A DNA stretch of 64,000 nucleotides. Source: Bacillus sp. FJAT-27916 (GTDB lineage: Bacteria > Bacillota > Bacilli > Bacillales > Pradoshiaceae). Positions 59,522 through 64,000 of this stretch are shown piece after piece. A program made the position numbers and the translations under genes. Positions within the stretch are counted from its first letter, which is position 1. Every line of letters begins with the position of its first letter. Location of the stretch: positions 2,717,031 through 2,781,030 of the forward strand of contig NZ_LFZV01000001.1 of NCBI RefSeq assembly GCF_001183965.1, in the 5' to 3' direction. Under the pieces are notes generated by a model. It had not been told where the DNA came from. It saw nothing but the letters and a program-made list of their open reading frames with translations, and made no database searches.

Positions 59522-61360
59522 TTATTCAGCGAGTTTCTTCTTCTTAGCTGCCTTTTCACGTTCATTTTTCTCAAGGATTTTCTTACGCAGACGGATGGAT
59601 TCTGGAGTAACCTCGCAGTATTCATCATCGTTCAAATATTCAAGCGCTTCTTCAAGTGACATGATTCTTGGTTTCTTCATTGTCACCGTGTTATCCTTGG
59701 TTGCTGAACGTACGTTAGTTTGTTGTTTCGCACGAACAATGTTTACAGTCAAATCATTCTCACGGTTATGTTCTCCGACAATCATTCCCTCATAGATTTC
59801 CGTACCCGGCTCAACAAAGATTACGCCGCGGTCCTCTACTTGGATGATACCATATTGGGTTGCTTTTCCTGTCTCCATGGAAACAAGCACCCCTTGTCTT
59901 CTTCCGCCTACTTGACCAGCTTGCATTGGCTGATAAGAATCGAATGTATGGTTCAAGATTCCATATCCGCGTGTCAATGTAAGGAATTCAGTTGTATATC
60001 CAATCAATCCACGGGATGGAACATTAAACACAAGGCGAACTTGTCCGCTTCCGTTATTGATCATATCAAGCATTTCGCCTTTTCTTTCCCCGAGAGATTC
60101 CATAATGGCACCTGTATACTCTTCAGGGATATCCACTTGAACACGCTCAACAGGCTCACATCTTACGCCATCAACTTCACGGATAATAACTTCAGGTTTT
60201 GAAACTTGAAGCTCATATCCCTCACGGCGCATATTCTCAATCAAGATTGATAAGTGAAGCTCACCACGTCCGGATACGATCCACGCATCTGGAGAATCTG
60301 TTGGATCAACTCTCAATGATACATCCGTTTGAAGCTGTGCCATTAAGCGTTCTTCGATTTTACGGGATGTTACCCATTTCCCTTCACGGCCTGCAAATGG
60401 GCTGTTATTGACGACAAATGTCATTTGAAGGGTAGGCTCATCAATACGAAGCACTGGCAGCGGATCTTGAGCATCAACAGGACAGACGGTCTCACCGACA
60501 TTGATGTCCTCCATTCCGCTGACAGCAACTAAATCACCAGGGAATGCCTCATCAATTTCCACACGTTTTAATCCTTGGAATCCAAAGATTTTTGTTACAC
60601 GGAAGTTTTTCGCTGTACCATCAAGTTTCATCAAGGAGACTTGCTGACCAACTTTCATGGTTCCGCGGAAAACACGTCCGATTCCAATTCTTCCTAAGTA
60701 GTCGCTGTAATCAAGAAGGGCTACTTGGAATTGTAGTGGCTCTTCACGGTTGTCAACAGGAGATGGAATGTTTTGAACGATTGATTCAAACAAGCATTCC
60801 ATATTCTCTTCCTGATCAGCTGGATCCGGGCTTAATGATGCCGTTCCGTTAATACCTGAAGCATAGATGACAGGGAATTCCAATTGGTCTTCTGTCGCGT
60901 CAAGCTCGATGAATAAATCAATAACCTCATCGACTACTTCCTCCGGTCTTGCAAAATCACGGTCGATTTTATTGACGACAACGATTGGTGTCAATTTTTG
61001 CTCAAGCGCTTTTTTCAAAACGAAGCGTGTTTGCGGCATACAGCCTTCATACGCATCGACGATTAAAAGTACGCCGTCAACCATTTTCATGATCCGTTCT
61101 ACTTCGCCGCCAAAGTCAGCATGTCCAGGTGTATCCAAAATATTGATACGTGTATCTTTATAGTTAACCGCCGTATTTTTAGCCAGGATGGTAATACCGC
61201 GTTCTCTTTCAAGATCATTTGAATCCATTGCACGTTCAGCGACCTGCTCATTTGAACGGAATGTACCAGCTTGTTTTAACAGCTGATCCACCAATGTAGT
61301 TTTACCATGGTCAACGTGAGCAATAATCGCTATATTCTTAATATCATTTCTGTATTGCAA
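59522..61360 (-). CDS. typA: Translational GTPase TypA/BipA
   Basis: TypA is a ribosome-binding GTPase related to EF-G and LepA, involved in ribosome assembly and stress. The 612-residue protein has the G1 motif AHVDHGKTTLVDQLL, G2 in LERERGITILAKN, G3 in DTPGHADFGGEVER and G4 as NKID. Beta-barrel and EF-G-like domains follow, then the TypA-specific C-terminus with GRRQGVLVSMETGKATQYGI. The start is TTG at 61360, with GGGAG about ten bases upstream. An extended -10 promoter (TGGTATAAT) lies at 61415-61407. Confidence 0.97.
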   Translation of the reverse strand: MQYRNDIKNIAIIAHVDHGKTTLVDQLLKQAGTFRSNEQVAERAMDSNDLERERGITILAKNTAVNYKDTRINILDTPGHADFGGEVERIMKMVDGVLLIVDAYEGCMPQTRFVLKKALEQKLTPIVVVNKIDRDFARPEEVVDEVIDLFIELDATEDQLEFPVIYASGINGTASLSPDPADQEENMECLFESIVQNIPSPVDNREEPLQFQVALLDYSDYLGRIGIGRVFRGTMKVGQQVSLMKLDGTAKNFRVTKIFGFQGLKRVEIDEAFPGDLVAVSGMEDINVGETVCPVDAQDPLPVLRIDEPTLQMTFVVNNSPFAGREGKWVTSRKIEERLMAQLQTDVSLRVDPTDSPDAWIVSGRGELHLSILIENMRREGYELQVSKPEVIIREVDGVRCEPVERVQVDIPEEYTGAIMESLGERKGEMLDMINNGSGQVRLVFNVPSRGLIGYTTEFLTLTRGYGILNHTFDSYQPMQAGQVGGRRQGVLVSMETGKATQYGIIQVEDRGVIFVEPGTEIYEGMIVGEHNRENDLTVNIVRAKQQTNVRSATKDNTVTMKKPRIMSLEEALEYLNDDEYCEVTPESIRLRKKILEKNEREKAAKKKKLAE

Positions 61361-61406
61361 CCTATTTCAACTCCCAGTTTTTATGCATATTGTAACCAAC
61401 CTTCCC

Positions 61407-61415
61407 ATTATACCA
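61407..61415 (-). promoter_or_regulatory. Extended -10 promoter of typA
   Basis: TGGTATAAT on the minus strand (61415-61407) gives the TG motif one base before a perfect -10. No good -35 is present at 17 bp, which an extended -10 can compensate for. Confidence 0.6.
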
Positions 61416-61480
61416 TACTGAAAGTAGAAAACCGCCAACATTTTGTGTACAATGATGATTAAGATTGGAGTGTGATACTT

Positions 61481-61657
61481 TTGAATATTAAAATTGTTTT
61501 CTTAGCTTTATCCCTATTGGCTGTTGCCAGCCTTTCGGGCATTGCCATCTCCATTTCCGAGGGAAGTGCCGTTTTTAGCATGATCAGCTTAGCTGCATTC
61601 ATCGCAATTATGGGCAGCGGATTCACCCTAAAGAAACGCTGGAGAGAAAAATTATAA
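61481..61657 (+). CDS. ylaF: Small membrane protein YlaF
   Basis: This 58-residue protein has two membrane spans (about 4-22 and 31-49) and a basic end, LKKRWREKL. It fits the YlaF/DUF5325 group of small Bacillus membrane proteins next to typA. No function is known. The start is taken as TTG at 61481 (L-N-I-K-I), about ten bases after GGAG; GTG at 61472 lies too close to that site. It is divergent from typA and convergent with the inositol monophosphatase gene across two hairpins. Confidence 0.82.
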   Translation: MNIKIVFLALSLLAVASLSGIAISISEGSAVFSMISLAAFIAIMGSGFTLKKRWREKL

Positions 61658-61712
61658 AGCCGTACGATACAATAATTAGGCAATTCTCCCACATTTTATC
61701 TATTTTTGCAAC

Positions 61713-61742
61713 AAAAAAGCATCCGCTATTAAACCGGATGCT
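61713..61742 (-). terminator. Terminator after the inositol monophosphatase gene
   Basis: The stem AGCATCCG/CGGATGCT with a 9-base loop is followed on the minus strand by TTTTTTG. Confidence 0.88.
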
Positions 61743-61748
61743 CCAATT

Positions 61749-61778
61749 AACGCCGGCAAGCCTATTCCTGCCGGCGTT
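61749..61778 (+). terminator. Second hairpin between ylaF and the inositol monophosphatase gene
   Basis: A GC-rich 10-bp perfect stem, AACGCCGGCA/TGCCGGCGTT, with a 10-base loop and a short T-tail on the plus strand. It may end ylaF read-through, but the tail is weak. Confidence 0.6.
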
Positions 61779-61790
61779 TTCCATGCTTAT

Positions 61791-62579
61791 TCACGTTAAA
61801 TAATGCTCCATGATAACTTTGTGAAGCTGTGGAGTAGTCGCTATCAGCGAGCTCTTATTCAAATAATCAATAGGGCTTCCATGAAGATCCGTCACTATAC
61901 CGCCGAGCTCTTCAATGATAATCGTTCCCCCGGCAAAATCCCATGGGGCGAGACGCATGGAAATATAGGCGTTCATCCTCCCAGTAGCCACATAAATCAG
62001 CTCTAAAGCTGCTGATCCGTATGACCTTGTCCCCCGCACGTCTCTAACAAGCTTAGCAGTGATATTCTTATCGATTTTCTTATTATCTGTCAGCCATATG
62101 GCGTTCAGCCCAACAATGGATTCTTCAAGCTTCGCCTCCTGCATAGGGGCTATTTTCTTTTCGTTCAAGTAGGCCCCTTCTCCTTTAATGCAGTGATACA
62201 ATTCATCATGAACCACATCATAAATCAGACCGATCCTTCCAATGCCATTCTCTACAATTCCAATAGAGATAGCAAAGTTTCTTTGCTGGTGCACAAAATT
62301 CATTGTCCCGTCAATCGGGTCGATAATCCACACTATGCCCTCCAGCTCCTTTAGATCATGGCCAGCCCCCTCTTCCCCAAGCACCTTATGCTCAGGGAAG
62401 CGCTCAGCAATTCGCTTCAAGAAGAACTGTTCAACATCCTTGTCCATATTCGTGACTAAATCATTCATGTTTGATTTCGTTTCTATATTCAGGCTCGTTT
62501 CAAAGGAATGGATAATTCTCTGACCGGCTTCTTTCATCCATTGAACGGCTTGTGCATGTATTTCTTTCATACCTGCCAT
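61791..62579 (-). CDS. yktC: Inositol monophosphatase family protein (YktC)
   Basis: This is a 262-residue Mg-dependent phosphatase of the inositol monophosphatase/SuhB family. The metal-binding motifs are GEEGAGHD (glutamate), IIDPIDGTMNFVHQ (DPxDGT) and, near the C-terminus, APWDFAGGTIIIEELGG. The substrate may be inositol phosphate, NADP-like or another small sugar phosphate. The start is taken at the ATG 62579, six bases after GAGGTG; the alternatives are GTG 62588 and ATG 62570. It lies between ylaF and yktB, as in B. subtilis. Confidence 0.93.
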   Translation of the reverse strand: MAGMKEIHAQAVQWMKEAGQRIIHSFETSLNIETKSNMNDLVTNMDKDVEQFFLKRIAERFPEHKVLGEEGAGHDLKELEGIVWIIDPIDGTMNFVHQQRNFAISIGIVENGIGRIGLIYDVVHDELYHCIKGEGAYLNEKKIAPMQEAKLEESIVGLNAIWLTDNKKIDKNITAKLVRDVRGTRSYGSAALELIYVATGRMNAYISMRLAPWDFAGGTIIIEELGGIVTDLHGSPIDYLNKSSLIATTPQLHKVIMEHYLT

Positions 62580-62662
62580 TTCTCCCACCTCAAATCCAAA
62601 AGTCCTTCAGACCTTATTATGTATATAATTTACAGTTTAATCCCGTCAGGCAAAATAAACAA

Positions 62663-62705
62663 GAAAAGACAGACCATGAAAGATGAACATGAAATCCGTC
62701 TTTTC
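62663..62705 (-). terminator. Terminator after the small gene at 62746
   Basis: The stem GAAAAGACGGA/TCTGTCTTTTC (one mismatch) with further ATG/CAT pairing in the loop is followed on the minus strand by TTGTTTATTTT. Confidence 0.65.
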
Positions 62706-62745
62706 CGCTTGCTTTTCGCATCAAAATTGCCTTTGTACGTATCAA

Positions 62746-62943
62746 TCAAATCGCTTTTAAGCGCATCAATTCTCTTCGTATTCTTTCAAGTTTTTGCTTT
62801 GATTTCGTCTTTTGCTTTTCATTTTGCTGCTCCATTGCCTCAAATAAGGTGGCAAGCTCATAGTCCATTTCCATTCTAAGGACCGCTTTCCGATGTCTTT
62901 CTACTTCCGTCGCTTTTAAAACATGATTGACTGCTTGTTTCAT
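62746..62943 (-). CDS. Small charged helical protein, unknown
   Basis: I do not recognise this 65-residue protein. It is highly charged and likely one long helix or coiled coil: ATEVERHRKAVLRMEMDYEL, FEAMEQQNEKQKTKSKQKL and ERIRRELMRLKAI. The ATG at 62943 has an excellent ribosome-binding site, AAGGAG, about ten bases upstream. A hairpin follows the stop, so it looks like a real single-gene unit. It sits between the inositol monophosphatase gene and yktB. Confidence 0.75.
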   Translation of the reverse strand: MKQAVNHVLKATEVERHRKAVLRMEMDYELATLFEAMEQQNEKQKTKSKQKLERIRRELMRLKAI

Positions 62944-63118
62944 AGAAATCCACTCCTTAATATATTTGAAAATTCAGTTATTTAATTGTAATTTGTATAT
63001 AGTATGTCTTCCTCAATACATTTGCAACCAAAATGCACAGATGCCCAGTTACCCAAGCTTTATCCTATTTCTCCATAGTATTCTTATGGTAAAATAAACG
63101 AGAATAGGAGGGAAACTT

Positions 63119-63739
63119 ATGACATTCAAAGGCTTTACGAATGATGATTTTAATGTATTTCAAATAGATGGTTTAGATGCACGGATGGATGCGATTAAAA
63201 CAATCATCCGCCCTAAGTTCGAACTGTTAAGCGATGTATTTACGGAAGAGCTTTCAGTATTAACAAAAGAGCCCATGTATCCTCACATTGCTAAGCATGC
63301 CAGACGCACCATCAACCCGCCTAATGATACGTGGATTGCCTTTTCTTCCAATCCGCGCGGCTACAAAATGGTTCCTCACTTCCAAATAGGACTATGGGAA
63401 ACCCATTTATTTATTTGGTATGCTGTCATTTATGAGGCAAAAGGGAAAGAACCGATAGGACAGCACTTTTTATCAAGAACACAAGAAATCCAAGAATCCA
63501 TCCCGGCAAATTACGTCTGGTCAATCGATCATATGAAACCCGATGTCATTCATCATGATACTTTATCCACAGAAGATTTAAACAAGATGTTTGAGAGATT
63601 GGCTACTGTGAAGAAGGCGGAGCTTCTATGCGGTTTCCAGCTATCTCGTGACGAGGCTGTTAAGATTCCCGGGGATGAATTAATTGAGATGATCCGTGAT
63701 GTGTTTGTACATTTATTACCCCTCTATAATGTCGAATAA
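63119..63739 (+). CDS. yktB: DUF1054 protein YktB
   Basis: This 206-residue protein of the DUF1054/YktB family has GFTNDDFNVFQIDGLDARM, HIAKHARRTINPPNDTWIAF, YKMVPHFQIGLWETHLFIWY and QLSRDEAVKIPGDELIEMI. Structures of the family show a heme-uptake-like/PvuII-like fold without a set function. The ATG at 63119 follows AGGAGGG. It is divergent from the small gene at 62746 and convergent with yktA across a strong terminator. Confidence 0.94.
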   Translation: MTFKGFTNDDFNVFQIDGLDARMDAIKTIIRPKFELLSDVFTEELSVLTKEPMYPHIAKHARRTINPPNDTWIAFSSNPRGYKMVPHFQIGLWETHLFIWYAVIYEAKGKEPIGQHFLSRTQEIQESIPANYVWSIDHMKPDVIHHDTLSTEDLNKMFERLATVKKAELLCGFQLSRDEAVKIPGDELIEMIRDVFVHLLPLYNVE

Positions 63740-63746
63740 ACTCAAA

Positions 63747-63788
63747 AAACATGGAGGGACTGTTTAGAAAAACAGTCCCTCCATGTTT
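63747..63788. terminator. Bidirectional terminator between yktB and yktA
   Basis: A 19-bp perfect stem beginning AAACATGGAGGGACTG, with a short loop, has T-runs on both strands. Confidence 0.95.
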
Positions 63789-63828
63789 ATATTTTCATTT
63801 GTGTGCTTCTTTTGAAAGAAGGCGCCAT

Positions 63829-64000
63829 TTACATTCTGACAAGCTCTCCATCCTGGCTTTTCTTGGCTTTCTGCATAGCTCGATAGCTTGAGTAACCGCT
63901 CACTTCCTCAAACTCGCCGCACACTTTCTTCTCCTCCGCTATGGAAGGAACAATCTGCTTAAAATCCTTATAAAGCATCATTAACTCTTCACGTGGAATG
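63829..64000 (-). CDS. yktA: UPF0223 protein YktA, C-terminal part (runs off the right edge)
   Basis: The last 56 codons of a minus-strand gene are present, with the stop at 63829. The visible protein contains [37 protein letters not shown] and the ending DGELVRM, which match the UPF0223 (YktA) family of small Firmicute proteins. No function is known. The 5' end is outside the window. Its position beside yktB is the B. subtilis order. Confidence 0.88.
   Translation of the reverse strand, partial: IPREELMMLYKDFKQIVPSIAEEKKVCGEFEEVSGYSSYRAMQKAKKSQDGELVRM

Overview
The window is chromosomal DNA of an endospore-forming member of the Bacillaceae. It carries the sporulation genes spoIIGA, sigE, sigG, spoVE, spoVD, gerR and ylbJ, a bacillithiol gene (bshC), a caa3-type cytochrome oxidase and a gene order closely matching the Bacillus subtilis ileS-to-yktA region, read in reverse. 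No rRNA, tRNA, CRISPR array, prophage or transposase gene was seen. Nearly everything is conserved housekeeping DNA, and most genes lie on the minus strand.

Layout from left to right. (1) 1-6087: the 5' part of ileS behind an isoleucine T-box leader, then divIVA, ylmH, ylmG, sepF, ylmE, ylmD and ylmC (division and cofactor functions), and sigG. (2) 6296-27115: the sporulation sigma operon spoIIGA-sigE, then the division and cell wall (dcw) cluster in the order mraZ-rsmH-ftsL-pbpB-spoVD-murE-mraY-murD-spoVE-murG-divIB-ftsA-ftsZ, preceded by bshC. Terminators after pbpB, spoVD, murD, spoVE and ftsZ cut the cluster into shorter units. murB and the sbp/ylxW/ylxX genes present in B. subtilis are absent, leaving two roughly 560-bp gaps. 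(3) 27258-42044: the ylb block: panE, ylbP, gerR, an enoyl-CoA hydratase, rpmF, ylbN, tmcAL (ylbM), ylbL, ylbK, ylbJ, coaD, rsmD, ylbG, ylbF, ylbE, ylbD and ylbC, with a few small unknown genes and a YugN-like gene. (4) 42084-50856: a GNAT protein, then heme A synthesis and caa3 oxidase assembly and structure: a DUF420 protein, ctaG, ctaF, ctaE, ctaD, ctaC, ctaB, and divergent ctaA. (5) 51158-64000: pycA, ftsW, ylaN, ylaL, phoH-like ylaK, ylaI, ylaH, typA, ylaF, an inositol monophosphatase, yktB and the 3' end of yktA.

How the genes work together: the dcw genes make lipid II (murE, mraY, murD, murG), polymerise it (ftsW, spoVE, pbpB, spoVD) and build and place the septum (ftsA, ftsZ, sepF, divIB, ftsL, divIVA). 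The spoIIGA/sigE/sigG, spoVD/spoVE, gerR and ylbJ genes tie this region to spore formation. ctaA and ctaB make heme A for the ctaC-F oxidase, and CtaG and probably the DUF420 protein help to assemble it.

The most notable non-genic content is a family of three short inverted-repeat (MITE-like) elements at 5009-5181, 44193-44281 and 50914-51102. They share ends of the type GGCTCTGTTAA, and each abuts the T-tract of a Rho-independent terminator. Other points are three genes whose best start is a CTG codon (30663, 39692, 41343), a 10-bp-periodic MraZ operator, a long-spacer spoIIG promoter, a sigma-H-type promoter before ftsA, and a structured leader before the gene at 37670. All calls come from reading the sequence and family knowledge; no database search was run.
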